A stretch of 57,345 nucleotides of DNA from Akkermansiaceae bacterium (lineage in GTDB: Bacteria; Verrucomicrobiota; Verrucomicrobiia; Verrucomicrobiales; Akkermansiaceae), in contig JAIPKB010000010.1 of NCBI GenBank assembly GCA_021733795.1, forward strand, positions 1 through 57,345. Direction: 5' to 3'. The translations under genes were made by a program, and so were the position numbers. Under the pieces are notes generated by a model. The model was not told the DNA's origin and made no database searches. It saw only the letters and a program-made list of their open reading frames with translations. Position 1 is the first letter of the stretch. Each line of letters opens with the position of its first letter. Shown here piece after piece: positions 1-8,975 of the stretch.

Positions 1-149
1 GCCCAATACTGTTCAATTAGGCGCGAAGGACAGATAAATTCAACCACGGATTACACGGATGTACACGGATAAAAGAGAAAACGCGGAGCACTATCCGTGC
101 CAATCCGTGTCATCCGTGGTCAAAAATTCTTAAGTGGCCGGTATTGGGC
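1..149. repeat. MITE-like inverted-repeat element with CACGGAT arms
   Basis: The outer ends GCCCAATAC (1-9) and GTATTGGGC (141-149) are inverted copies. Inside them, 44-71 carries three CACGGAT words and 92-119 carries their inverted complement (ATCCGTG words). The whole can fold into one long hairpin. No protein is encoded. It may extend left of the window. The architecture suggests a non-autonomous repeat element; copy number elsewhere in the genome is unknown. Confidence 0.6.
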
Positions 150-182
150 TGGAAGCCCGCTTGCCAAAACAGGCTGGAAGCC
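147..182. repeat. short direct repeat GGCTGGAAGCC
   Basis: GGCTGGAAGCC occurs at 147-157 and again at 172-182. It directly abuts the inverted-repeat element on its left and lies between that element and the 3' end of the sulfatase gene. It may be part of a compound repeat; no function is visible. Confidence 0.4.
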
Positions 183-236
183 TATTTTCCAGACCGGCTA
201 TGAGTCCGTAAGGGATGTGAAACCGACGCCCCCCCA

Positions 237-3218
237 TCAGTTGCCACCGGCGATGTCCTCCGGGACTTCCAAATCGACGTCGAAATAGACCGCAGACATT
301 GGTTTGCCCGAAACCGGTTCGGTGTTGTCGAGTCGCACGACGGCATGATAGAGTCCCTTCTTCAGGCTGGCGGTGGCAACCGTGGTGGTGATCGTTTGGG
401 GGTTGCCCTCTTTCGTGACCGCCACCGCAAGCCACGCCGGCAAGTCCTTGGCCACCCGCCACGGCGGCAGCTCCGTGCTTCCCTTGTTAGCCAGGCGGAT
501 CACCCCGGTGAGCTTCTCCGGAGCGGTGCCGCCCGCCCGCAGCGAAACCAGCCAACTGTCAGCCACGATGACCGGCGGCAGCGGGAACCCGTTCGATTTC
601 GCAACCCGCAGGAACACCACATCGCCGGCATCGACCTCGAACGATCTAACACCATCGGATCCGCTGACGGCTTCGGCTGCACCATGCCGCCACAGGTCGC
701 GCACGAAAACTTCCGTCTGCGCTGGAAAACCGATTTCCGACAGCTTGAGAGAGACGGTTTCCGGTGATGCTCCGCGGTTGACCAACAGCACGGCCTGGCT
801 GCCGTCGAAGAGGGGTTTGCCGGCCCACACGTCGACCTTGCCGGCCGCGCGCACGATGCGGCCTTGCACGCCCAGCGGGTCCTGGTTGACCCCGACCGCC
901 TCCTTGTTTGTTAGAATCCGGATCGTCTCGGGCGTCATGTCGCGCAAATCGTTGCCGGCCATCAGCGGTGCGGCCATCATGCACCACAGGCTGAAGATGG
1001 TGCGGTTTTGGGCCTTGCTGAGACCGGGCATGCCGACGATCAGCATGTCCGGGTCGTTCCAACCGCCGGGGCGGGCCCACTGGGACAGCTTCTCGTTTTG
1101 GGCGACGATGCTCATGGCCTCCGGCCAGTTCGCTTTTCCCGGTCCGCAGATGTCGCCGGTGGTCCGCCACAGGTGACCGACGAGCGCGCCCCAGAGCCAC
1201 GGTTCTCCTGCGCCCCATGAACAGAGGCTGTGGACGAGCGGCCGGCCGGCGGTGTGTTGGGCGTCGTGGAGTTTCGTGTAGGTTGCAATGATCTCCTGCC
1301 CTTTGGTGTTGCACCAATCGATCTTGAGATAGTCCGTTCGCCAATCGGCGAAGCTCTGCATGTCTTCGACCTCGTGGTCCTTGGTGCCGGGCATCGCCTT
1401 GCTGCACGTGAGGGTTCCCGCGTCCGTGTAGAGGGCGTACTTGAGGCCCTGGCGGTGGATGTGGTCACCGAGTCCGCGCAGACCGCTCGGGTAGCGCGCC
1501 AGGTTGGTGGTCAGCTTGCCGTCGTCGCCGCGCGAGAAACAAATGCCTTCGTCGGGGCCCACATACGAGTAGCCGGCATCCTTCATCCCGCTGGCGATCA
1601 ACGCAGCGACGGTATCCCGGATGAGTTGTTCGTTTTGCGGTTCCTGGCCGAACATGTTCCACGGGTACCATCCCATCGGCGGCGTGAGCGCCAAGCCGTC
1701 TTGTGCGGCGTGAATCGTCCGGTTCGCCTGGGTTTTCGGTGCCGCTTCCTTCCGGCCTTTGTGGATCACGATTTCGGCATCATTCCGCTGGGGGGGGCCG
1801 GTGGTGCTGCGGCCGTCGGCGACGATGCGCTCGAGCAGCTTGGTCAGACGTGCGACCACCTCCGGGTGTGCGGCCGCCTCATTGGTCTGCTCGGCGATGT
1901 CCTTGGTGGTGTCAAACAATTGGACCGGCGGCAGTTCCAGGGAGTTTGTTTTACCCGGTTTCGGTTCGCTCCAGCCGCCGGAATCCGGGCACAGTGCGAG
2001 TTTCCACTGGCCTTGGCGGATCGCGAACGAGCCGTTGATCGAATGATGCACCACCGCCTCGTGAAGGGGTTGGTCCGCGGTGCCGAGGAATGCCGGCAGC
2101 AGGCTCACGCTGTCCTCGCCGGCATTGTCCGGAAGTTTCGCGTCGAGGATGCCGGCGCAGGTCGCCATCAGGTCGGTGAGGCAGATCGCCTGGTCACTGC
2201 GGGTGCCGGGCTTGATTTGGCCCGGCCAGCGGGCGAGGAACGGGATCCGGTGGCCGCCATCGAAGATATCCGCCTTGTAGCCGCGGCGGCCTGCGCTGGC
2301 GAGATGCCCCTGTTGTTCGAGGCCCTTGGTATCCGCGGCGGGCGAGCAACCGTTGTCACTGGTGAAGATGACGAGAGTGTTGCCGGCGACTCCATTTTTT
2401 TCCAAGGCGGCCAGCACTTCGCCGACCGCCCAATCCGTTTCCATCACGAAGTCTCCGTATTTGCCGATCCCGCTCTTGCCCTGCCATTCCTTGGTCGGGA
2501 CAATCGGCGTGTGCGGCGAGGCCAGCGGCAGATAGAGGAAAAACGGTTGCTTTGCGGTCGCGCGGTCGCCGATGAATTCGACCGCCTTGCGGGTGAGGGT
2601 CGGCAACACGTCCACCGCCTCGAAGCCGGGTGCCGCCGCACCCTTGCGCACCCATTGCTTCTCGGCGGTGGGAGCTTCGGTGAAATGGTCGTTTTCAATA
2701 AACGCGAAAGGAGCCATGTCCAGCGACGCGCTGATCCCGAAGTATTGGTCGAAGCCGCGGGTCAACGGGCCGTCGCCAACCGGCGCGTGCGGGTCCTCCT
2801 TGGAAATCGTCATGCCCAAATGCCATTTGCCGATGCAGGCGGTCGCATACCCGTGTTGCTTGAGCAGCGCTGGCACCGTCAGCCGATCCGCCGCGATCAA
2901 CGGCGTGCTGTAGCCTAGCAGAACCCCCTGCTGCAGGCGGGACCGCCAGTTGTAGCGCCCGGTCAGGATGCCGTAGCGGGTCGGCGTGCACACGGCGGAA
3001 CTCGAATGCGCCTCGGTGAACGCCATCCCTTGGGCCGCCAGTTGATCGAGCATCGGCGTGGCGATCTTGCCGTGCTCCGGATTGAGGCAGTGGACGTCAC
3101 CGTAGCCGAGGTCGTCGGCGAGGATGAAGACGATGTTGGGTTTGGCCGGGGGCTCCGCAGCGAGTGCGACCACTGACAACAAGCCGGCGCCGAGGATGGA
3201 ATAAAATTGGGAGGGCAT
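237..3218 (-). CDS. secreted sulfatase / GH27 alpha-galactosidase fusion
   Basis: A 993-residue two-enzyme protein. After a hydrophobic signal-like N-terminus comes a type-I sulfatase domain (about residues 25-470) with the C-x-P-x-R formylglycine motif (VCTPTR, Cys77) and metal-binding DD in FILADDLGYGD. A GH27-type alpha-galactosidase TIM barrel follows (about 505-790), with nucleophile Asp634 in YLKIDWC and acid/base Asp689 in WRTTGDI, then a beta-sandwich C-terminus. Known chemistry would be sulfate-ester hydrolysis plus release of terminal alpha-galactose outside the cytoplasm, so sulfated galactans or galactosides are the inferred substrate. I chose the ATG at 3218 because the signal peptide starts there; a TTG at 3323 would add 35 unlikely residues. 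No neighbouring gene is clearly part of the same pathway. Confidence 0.9.
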   Translation of the reverse strand: MPSQFYSILGAGLLSVVALAAEPPAKPNIVFILADDLGYGDVHCLNPEHGKIATPMLDQLAAQGMAFTEAHSSSAVCTPTRYGILTGRYNWRSRLQQGVLLGYSTPLIAADRLTVPALLKQHGYATACIGKWHLGMTISKEDPHAPVGDGPLTRGFDQYFGISASLDMAPFAFIENDHFTEAPTAEKQWVRKGAAAPGFEAVDVLPTLTRKAVEFIGDRATAKQPFFLYLPLASPHTPIVPTKEWQGKSGIGKYGDFVMETDWAVGEVLAALEKNGVAGNTLVIFTSDNGCSPAADTKGLEQQGHLASAGRRGYKADIFDGGHRIPFLARWPGQIKPGTRSDQAICLTDLMATCAGILDAKLPDNAGEDSVSLLPAFLGTADQPLHEAVVHHSINGSFAIRQGQWKLALCPDSGGWSEPKPGKTNSLELPPVQLFDTTKDIAEQTNEAAAHPEVVARLTKLLERIVADGRSTTGPPQRNDAEIVIHKGRKEAAPKTQANRTIHAAQDGLALTPPMGWYPWNMFGQEPQNEQLIRDTVAALIASGMKDAGYSYVGPDEGICFSRGDDGKLTTNLARYPSGLRGLGDHIHRQGLKYALYTDAGTLTCSKAMPGTKDHEVEDMQSFADWRTDYLKIDWCNTKGQEIIATYTKLHDAQHTAGRPLVHSLCSWGAGEPWLWGALVGHLWRTTGDICGPGKANWPEAMSIVAQNEKLSQWARPGGWNDPDMLIVGMPGLSKAQNRTIFSLWCMMAAPLMAGNDLRDMTPETIRILTNKEAVGVNQDPLGVQGRIVRAAGKVDVWAGKPLFDGSQAVLLVNRGASPETVSLKLSEIGFPAQTEVFVRDLWRHGAAEAVSGSDGVRSFEVDAGDVVFLRVAKSNGFPLPPVIVADSWLVSLRAGGTAPEKLTGVIRLANKGSTELPPWRVAKDLPAWLAVAVTKEGNPQTITTTVATASLKKGLYHAVVRLDNTEPVSGKPMSAVYFDVDLEVPEDIAGGN

Positions 3219-3360
3219 GGAGGTTGTGGGTTTGGCAAGGGGGCGGTGAACCACTCCGGCGGGAATGGCAAACGGATCCGTCATCAGGGAACCGGATACG
3301 TCGGAGATTCGGGTATGTTTCAAGCCTGGGGCGATTCGGAATCACCGCTTGGGGGAGCGC

Positions 3361-4488
3361 TCAGTCGAGTTGCGGGCTGATGGGTGGCGGACGTTTCGGA
3401 CTTGGTACGGGTGGTGTTGGTGGTGTTGTTGGTGGTGGCGGCGGCTCCACGAGTCGTTTGACTTCGACGTCCGGAATGCTCAATCGCCAACTGGTACCGC
3501 CCCACACTTCCCAACCGGCGGGAATCCTCGCCTTGTCGAGCAGGCGGCGGCCCTTGAGGTAGGCGTTGAACGAGTCCGGATTGATGTGGAACAGCACCAC
3601 GGCACGGATATTGCCCATCAGACTAACAGCGGTTTGCGAAAATTCGGAGCCTTTCAATTCCAATTCGTCGATCGGGGTGCCGCCTTTCCCCAAATCCGGG
3701 GTGATCGCGAGTTGCAGGAAGTTCCAGGCCGGGTTGGCGATGACCTCGACTCGCTGGCCCGGGAAGCGCTTGAAATCGAAGTTTTTGAAGTGCGCGGCGA
3801 TTTTGGTCTGGTCGTAGATCAGGCGGTCCGTGCCTTGCCGTTTGATGCGCTCGACGAGCCAGTTGCGTTTGTGTTTTTTGAACTCCGCCTCGAACATGGC
3901 GAGCGGCGTGTGGGGATCGATCATGTGGATGCGATCCTTGATGGCCAGGCCATGGTAAACGACGGACTTGGAAGGGATCGGACGACTGTTGGGAATAGTG
4001 ACCTCGGTGGGAGGCGGGGCCTTCAGCACCGGCGTCTGGTCGAGCTGGGCCTCGAGTTTGGCGATTTCCTCCTGGATGTGGACGGTGGCCTGGCTTTCGG
4101 CATTCCGCTCTTTGCGCAACTTGGCTTCGAGGACCTTGAGTTCGTTCAGGTCGGCCAGCAGCTGGTTGTTGGTTTCCAGGTCTTTCTCGAGCAGGGCGAT
4201 GCGGAGTTGCTCTGCTGTGACCTGCTCGGGAGTGGGCGCGTCCTGCTGGAGTTTCCCGTCGATCAACCCTTTCTTTTTGACGATTTCCTTGAGGAGTTTC
4301 TTCGATTGTTCGACTTCCTCGGGAGTTGCGGGTTGGAGGTTTTCGAGGAATTTCACCACCTTCTGGGTGACGTCCGCCTGGACGAGCACGAGCACGAGGA
4401 TGAGCATGGCCACCACGTTGGTGAGCGCGTCCATGAGGGAATCAAGATTGATTCCATCGCCGGAGTTTGAATTGGATTTGCGCGCCAC
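3361..4488 (-). CDS. MotB/ExbD-like coiled-coil membrane subunit (Asp-bearing)
   Basis: A 375-residue protein with one N-terminal transmembrane helix (about residues 21-38) preceded by LDSLMDALTN. Asp20 sits where ExbD/MotB proteins carry the proton-accepting Asp. A long charged heptad-like region (about 45-170) predicts a periplasmic coiled coil, followed by a globular part and a proline-rich tail (PPPPPTTPPTPP). No OmpA-type peptidoglycan-binding motif is evident. It is the last gene of a three-gene minus-strand operon, 7 bp after the preceding stop. Its C-terminal part resembles that of the upstream gene (VVLFHI...AYL against MVLFLI...AYL), so the two are probably diverged paralogues that assemble together around the MotA/ExbB-like channel. 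Function is inferred. Confidence 0.75.
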   Translation of the reverse strand: MARKSNSNSGDGINLDSLMDALTNVVAMLILVLVLVQADVTQKVVKFLENLQPATPEEVEQSKKLLKEIVKKKGLIDGKLQQDAPTPEQVTAEQLRIALLEKDLETNNQLLADLNELKVLEAKLRKERNAESQATVHIQEEIAKLEAQLDQTPVLKAPPPTEVTIPNSRPIPSKSVVYHGLAIKDRIHMIDPHTPLAMFEAEFKKHKRNWLVERIKRQGTDRLIYDQTKIAAHFKNFDFKRFPGQRVEVIANPAWNFLQLAITPDLGKGGTPIDELELKGSEFSQTAVSLMGNIRAVVLFHINPDSFNAYLKGRRLLDKARIPAGWEVWGGTSWRLSIPDVEVKRLVEPPPPPTTPPTPPVPSPKRPPPISPQLD

Positions 4489-4495
4489 GGTTGGA

Positions 4496-5308
4496 TTACT
4501 TGAAGAGGGAAAGATCGATTTTCCCTTCGTTGGGGACGGGCAGCTTGCCGGTGTTGAGCTTGTATTTTGTCTCGGCCACGCCGGCCGCCCAAAGGTAGGC
4601 CTCGTTGCCGCCCTTGCGGATCAGGAAAAGCACCATCGAGTCCTGGGTGCGCTTCACCTTCTTCAGCAGGTTATGGTATTTCTCGTTGGTTTCGATGGTG
4701 GCGGTGGAGATCGGTGGCGAAGATGCGCCTGCGGACTGGAGGATGATGCCGGTGGAGGTGCACTCGACGAAGAAGAGGTTCCTCGCTTCACGCGACCCGA
4801 TGCCGCCCGGTCGGATGATCACGGACTCCACGACCTTGGGCGGCTCCTTGCGTTTCCTGAGTTCCTCCTGGAGAGCGGCCAGTTGTTTGCCGAGGGGCGG
4901 ACGTTCCTTCTTGAGCCGGGCGATTTCGGTTTTGAGGTTTTCGACGATCTTCTGCAACGCGGCGTTGGTTTCGTCCGGGCTTTTGGCTTTTGCGATCTCG
5001 TCGAGTTTGGTTTTGAGGACGATCTTGTGGTCTTCGAGTTTTGCCATTTCGGCGGCGGTGGATTTCTCCCTCTTGAGTTGCGCTTCGAGTTTCGCGGTTT
5101 CCTGGGTGAGGGTTACGATCTTTTGCTTAAGGTCGCGGTTGGCGATGGCCCTGGCATTTTCCTCTTCGGTGCGCCCCTTCCTATCCATTTCCTTGGCCCT
5201 CATGGTCACGCTGATCATCAGCGTCAGAATGCCGATGAGGCATGCGAGGATGCTCATGAATGGGAAGAGGGAAACCCCGACGTCGTTGCTTTTCCGGCGT
5301 TTGGCCAT
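4496..5308 (-). CDS. MotB/ExbD-like coiled-coil membrane subunit lacking the channel Asp
   Basis: A 270-residue protein with one N-terminal transmembrane helix (SLFPFMSILACLIGILTLMI, residues 13-32) and no acidic residue in that helix. Ser19 lies about where ExbD has its catalytic Asp. Residues about 38-150 are a strongly charged coiled coil (repeated KLE/KLK heptads). The C-terminal domain (about 160-270) matches the neighbour at 3361-4488 in layout. It sits 15 bp after the MotA-like gene and 7 bp before its paralogue, so the three are almost certainly co-transcribed and probably form one complex. The SxFPFMSxLACxIGxLTL pattern looks like a dedicated family rather than a decayed ExbD. Role inferred: second, non-protonatable subunit. 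Confidence 0.75.
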   Translation of the reverse strand: MAKRRKSNDVGVSLFPFMSILACLIGILTLMISVTMRAKEMDRKGRTEEENARAIANRDLKQKIVTLTQETAKLEAQLKREKSTAAEMAKLEDHKIVLKTKLDEIAKAKSPDETNAALQKIVENLKTEIARLKKERPPLGKQLAALQEELRKRKEPPKVVESVIIRPGGIGSREARNLFFVECTSTGIILQSAGASSPPISTATIETNEKYHNLLKKVKRTQDSMVLFLIRKGGNEAYLWAAGVAETKYKLNTGKLPVPNEGKIDLSLFK

Positions 5309-5323
5309 GGCTCGGAAATAGGG

Positions 5324-6613
5324 TTAGCGGTTGAAGAAACCGCGCTTCTTTTTCACCTCGTTGGGGATCTTGTTCTCTCCAAGATCGCGCAGGGCCTTGT
5401 TGATGAGATCGATGCCGGTGGCGATCTTCTCGAAGGTGCGGGAAAGCTCGACATGCGATTTGATGAAGACGTCGCCGCTGGTTTCGCTGAGTTTGTTGAT
5501 GGCATTGGTGAACGAACTCTCGACGACCTGCTGATGGGAGTCGAGGCGCGTCTGAAGCATCACCCCGGTATCGCGCAGCATCCGGGTGGAGTCGTTGAGG
5601 TTGACGAGAAATGTCTCGTGGGCGCGGGCGAGAGAGGCGACGAGCTGGGGGATGCTCTCGGCTTGTTCGAGCAGGGTGTCCGCGCCGAGGTTCCGGCTGT
5701 CGTTGAGCTTGGGCAGGAGTTTCTCGGTGCAGAAGGCATCGATGAGGGTGAGGGTTTCATCCTCTTTCTTTTGCATGGCGGACAACGGGAAGCTCATCAG
5801 CATGCTGAGAATCAGGCCGAGCAAAGTGGTGTCGAAGGCGACGCCCAGACCGTCGGTCAGACTGTTGATCGAGTTTTTCAGCGCCTCGGGGTCCGCATTG
5901 TCACCCATCGCGAGCGAGCCGACGGCTGCGGAAAGCCCCATGACCGTACCGATGAACCCGAGGATCGGGATGGCCCAGAGGAAGACTTTGAGCAAGGAGT
6001 AGGAACCGGTGGAGCGGTTCGCATCGATTTCGGATTGGGTGGAGAGGAACGCGGCGGCCTCGCCGTTATCGACGCGCAATTCGAAGAGTTCGAGAGCCTT
6101 GCGGATCCGGTTGACGATGAGGCTGTCGCGCAGGATGAGCGGGATTTTGTAAATATTGTCGATGAATCCGCCGACATTCGAACTGTTGATTTCGCGGCCG
6201 AGGCGTTCGGGAAAAAGTTGGAGCAGGGTGGCTTGGGCCTGGTGCTGGTTTTTTTTCCACTTCATCACGAGCATGGCGATGCCCCAGACGAAGAGGAAGG
6301 TTTCGGCGTAGTTCACCCACCCGCGGTCGAGGAAGATCGCTCCGAGACGGTGGCCCCGCAGCGGAATCATGAGCAGCAGGATGCCGACGGTCCCACCGAG
6401 TCCAAAGAGCAGGCTTTTGACGAAATCCACGTTGGCGTGGTCTTTCTCCTCCCAGCCTTCGCGGCGCGGCCGCCCGGGATTGGTGGCGGCTGCGTGCTCC
6501 TCCGTTTTGGGGATCTGGAGACGGCCTTGGCAGGCGGGACACTGGACAATCTGGCCGAAGAGTTCCGGTGTGACGTCGAGGTCGGTTTTGCAGTGGGGAC
6601 AGGAGACTAACAT
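5324..6613 (-). CDS. MotA/TolQ/ExbB-family channel protein with N-terminal zinc ribbon
   Basis: A 429-residue protein. Residues 1-35 hold two CxxC pairs (Cys5/Cys8 and Cys25/Cys28) forming an MJ0042-type zinc ribbon. Transmembrane helices follow near 64-84 and 95-112. The MotA/TolQ/ExbB proton-channel signature spans about 205-275 (PILGFIGTVMGLS and VAFDTTLLGLIL). A long helical C-terminal tail (290-420) is cytoplasmic by analogy with MotA. It is the first gene of a three-gene operon with two single-pass coiled-coil proteins. By family knowledge it should form the pentameric ring around their helices and conduct protons. The cytosolic zinc ribbon is unusual for ExbB/TolQ and suggests binding to a cytoplasmic partner. 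The substrate of the motor is not visible here. Confidence 0.8.
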   Translation of the reverse strand: MLVSCPHCKTDLDVTPELFGQIVQCPACQGRLQIPKTEEHAAATNPGRPRREGWEEKDHANVDFVKSLLFGLGGTVGILLLMIPLRGHRLGAIFLDRGWVNYAETFLFVWGIAMLVMKWKKNQHQAQATLLQLFPERLGREINSSNVGGFIDNIYKIPLILRDSLIVNRIRKALELFELRVDNGEAAAFLSTQSEIDANRSTGSYSLLKVFLWAIPILGFIGTVMGLSAAVGSLAMGDNADPEALKNSINSLTDGLGVAFDTTLLGLILSMLMSFPLSAMQKKEDETLTLIDAFCTEKLLPKLNDSRNLGADTLLEQAESIPQLVASLARAHETFLVNLNDSTRMLRDTGVMLQTRLDSHQQVVESSFTNAINKLSETSGDVFIKSHVELSRTFEKIATGIDLINKALRDLGENKIPNEVKKKRGFFNR

Positions 6614-6685
6614 TGGTTCGGGGGCTGGTATTGTTTGGCTTCACCCATGCTGAAACGACTCATGCTTCACCGGAGGCAATAGCGG

Positions 6686-6762
6686 CCCATCCCGCTTTGG
6701 CAAGCAATATCCCGAGAAAGGTGAATGTCACTGCGCAATAATGCCTTGGCAAAGCGGGTGGG
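6686..6762. repeat. inverted repeat in a divergent promoter region
   Basis: The left arm CCCATCCCGCTTTGGCAAG (6686-6704) is complementary, with one mismatch and one extra base, to the right arm CTTGGCAAAGCGGGTGGG (6745-6762). About 40 bp separate the arms. It sits between the divergent stator operon (start 6613) and the hexosaminidase (start 6900). It could be a small MITE or a bidirectional regulatory hairpin; nothing in the sequence decides between them. Confidence 0.5.
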
Positions 6763-6899
6763 ACGGACCACTGTTCCGAACCGCGCCGATGCGCGGCTGA
6801 CTCAACCAGACACCCAACCAGACGATGCCCACTTCCATCCAATCTCTCGCCGGTCAGTTGCCGGCGCTCTTACGTACCTTCGGTTTCGCGGCAGTGCCG

Positions 6900-8609
6900 A
6901 TGCCGCTCCTCAGACTGGCGCTCCTCAGCCTGGCCATGGCGGTCGTGCCGGCCCGCGCGGCGGATCTGCCGGCGCTCATTCCGATGCCAGTGAGTGTGAC
7001 TTTGACCGGCGGGCAGTTCACGATCACTCCCGCGACCAAGGTGCTCCACACCAAGGGCGACGCCCGCCTGGCGGATGCGGCTGCCTATCTGGCGCAACGG
7101 CTGTCGCAGGCGTTTGATCGGAACATCGTCGCCGAGGCGACCGAGGCGACCGAGGCGCCGAGCGGGGCGATCCTCATGACCACGGCCGGAGCCGACGCCG
7201 CCCTCGGTGACGAGGGCTATGCGCTGGCCGTCACCGCCCAAGGTGCCGTCATCCGTGCGCCGCAGGCTGCGGGCGCGTTCTACGCTGGGATCACCCTGCT
7301 GCAATTGGCTCCGGCGGCCGCGTTCCGCGGGCAGGCGCTGGTTGAGGACAAGCTTGGGGGCGTACTCACCAAGCCCGCCCCCCGGCCCTGCGACGAGCCG
7401 AACATTTCGAGCGCCAAGCCAGTCGAGTCGCTCGCCGTGCCCTGCGCCACCATCACCGACCAGCCACGTTTCGCCTGGCGTGGGCTGCTGATCGACATGG
7501 CCCGGCACTTCTGGACGATCGAGGAGCTCAAGGCCTATGTCGATTACTTGGCGATCCACAAGCTCAACTCGCTCCAGCTTCACCTGACCGACTATCAGAA
7601 CTGGTGCATCGAGATCATGAAGTTCCCCAGCCTGACGCCGGAGAAGGCCCTCAACGCGGCCGACCCGCAGCGCCTGGCCAACCAGACTTACGATGCGCTG
7701 GCACGGCACTATTACACCCAGGAGGAGCTCAGGGGCTTGGTCAGCTACGCGGCCAAGCGCTTCGTTAACATCGTACCGGAGATTGAGATGCCGGGTCATT
7801 GCGGTGCCCTGATGCAGGCGGGCCTGAATGTCGGCTGCACCATCGACGGCAAACAGGCCGGCGGCGGCGAAGTCTGCCCCGGCGACGACCACACGTACGT
7901 GGTGCTCCAGCACATCCTCGACGAGGTATTGGCGGTCTTCCCGAGCAAGTATATCCACATTGGTGCCGACGAGTGCGGCAAGGGCAACTGGGGCAAGTGC
8001 ACCGAGTGCCGGAAACGCATGCAGGACGAGGGTCTCAAGAGCACCACCGAGCTGCACGGCTATTTCGTCGGGCGGATGAGCGACTACCTCCAGCAAAAGA
8101 GCCGCACGCTTGTCGGCTGGGACGAGATCCTCGAAAGCGGCGCCAAGACCGGAGCGATCGGCATGTACTGGCGCAGCGGTCAGGCTGACAAGCTGATCGC
8201 CAACGCCTCGCAGAACGGCCAACACCTGGTGATGACGCCGACCGCACACTGCTATTTCGATTTCGTTCAGGCGCCTAACAAGCAAAGCGAACCGGAGGGC
8301 TTCGGCGGAAATGTCATCACCCTGAAGACAGCCTACCAGCTCAACCCCATTCCGACCGAAGTGGCGAAGGTGGACCCAAAACTGTCGCTCGGCGTGCAGG
8401 CCAATCTCTGGGGCGAGCGGATGAAGACGTTCCCCCACGTGCTCTACATGACCTACCCCAGGGCCTGCGCCCTGGCCGAAGTGGCCTGGTCGCCCGACGG
8501 TCCGCGCGACTACGCCGGATTTTTCCAGCGGGTGAAAACGCAACTCAAGCGCCTCGACGCAGCCGGCATCAACTACCGCCAACCCACCGTGATCGACCAA
8601 CCCGAGTAG
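6900..8609 (+). CDS. secreted GH20 beta-N-acetylhexosaminidase
   Basis: A 569-residue glycoside hydrolase. From the ATG at 6900 the protein opens with a classic signal peptide (MPLLRLALLSLAMAVVPARA). An ATG at 6825 would add 25 residues. The N-terminal GH20b-type domain (IPMPVSV... to AGAFYAGITLLQL) precedes the TIM barrel, recognised by FAWRGLLIDMARHFW, HLTDYQNW and the Asp-Glu pair in IHIGADE (about residues 357-358) that stabilises the oxazolinium intermediate and protonates the leaving group. The family removes terminal GlcNAc or GalNAc from glycans such as chitin oligomers, mucin or glycosaminoglycans. A short in-frame repeat (ATEATEAP) lies in the N-terminal domain. It is a single gene, divergent from the stator operon. 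Confidence 0.9.
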   Translation: MPLLRLALLSLAMAVVPARAADLPALIPMPVSVTLTGGQFTITPATKVLHTKGDARLADAAAYLAQRLSQAFDRNIVAEATEATEAPSGAILMTTAGADAALGDEGYALAVTAQGAVIRAPQAAGAFYAGITLLQLAPAAAFRGQALVEDKLGGVLTKPAPRPCDEPNISSAKPVESLAVPCATITDQPRFAWRGLLIDMARHFWTIEELKAYVDYLAIHKLNSLQLHLTDYQNWCIEIMKFPSLTPEKALNAADPQRLANQTYDALARHYYTQEELRGLVSYAAKRFVNIVPEIEMPGHCGALMQAGLNVGCTIDGKQAGGGEVCPGDDHTYVVLQHILDEVLAVFPSKYIHIGADECGKGNWGKCTECRKRMQDEGLKSTTELHGYFVGRMSDYLQQKSRTLVGWDEILESGAKTGAIGMYWRSGQADKLIANASQNGQHLVMTPTAHCYFDFVQAPNKQSEPEGFGGNVITLKTAYQLNPIPTEVAKVDPKLSLGVQANLWGERMKTFPHVLYMTYPRACALAEVAWSPDGPRDYAGFFQRVKTQLKRLDAAGINYRQPTVIDQPE

Positions 8610-8807
8610 GAATCGCCAAAGGGTGCCTTGATAGCCCATTTCCTGAGGATTCTCCCAGGCAGGGACCGTTTTCCGATCTGGCGTAACGTCTGGTATTCAA
8701 TGGCTTACACCGGCAATTGACCGCAGATTGGGGCAATTTGCAAGGTCATTTTCCAGCGGTCCCGCATTCCGCCGCAACTTCCGGCAAGCCCAGTGTCAGA
8801 TGGTGTC

Positions 8808-8880
8808 AGAAATTGCCAGGGAAATTGCTGGGTTGGTGCGCATGAGGGGCTAAAGAGCGGTTCGGAGAGCGGGCAAAACG
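8808..8880 (+). repeat. copy of the dispersed GCCAGGAAATTGC module
   Basis: The segment contains GCCAGGGAAATTGC followed by GCGCATGAGGGGCTAAAGAG and a GGTTCGGAGAGCGGGC word. It closely resembles 10050-10130, and more loosely 12463-12505 and 15585-15630. Each copy lies beside a nucleotidyltransferase gene or remnant. Otherwise the stretch 8610-9010 between the hexosaminidase and the next gene holds no recognisable gene. Confidence 0.55.
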
Positions 8881-8975
8881 GGGTTGGACCCTTTCCGCTC
8901 TTCGGCTGCAGACCGAAATGATCTGTTCTGCATGCACTGCCTCCGGCCGTGAGGAGGATTTTTTTAGATGCCGCC

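Noticed and set aside
3968..6610. Long open frame of about 880 codons on the plus strand opposite the stator operon
   Set aside because: It is antisense to three genes with clear domains. The translation is low-complexity Gly/Asp/Val-rich sequence typical of GC-rich shadows.
3361..6613. Zorya defence system (ZorAB)
   Set aside because: No ZorC, ZorD or ZorE genes follow, no OmpA-type peptidoglycan-binding domain is seen, and there are two B-type subunits.
8635..8670. Further copy of the 19880-20054 element (CAGGCAGGGACCG)
   Set aside because: The match is limited to about a dozen bases with no second arm.
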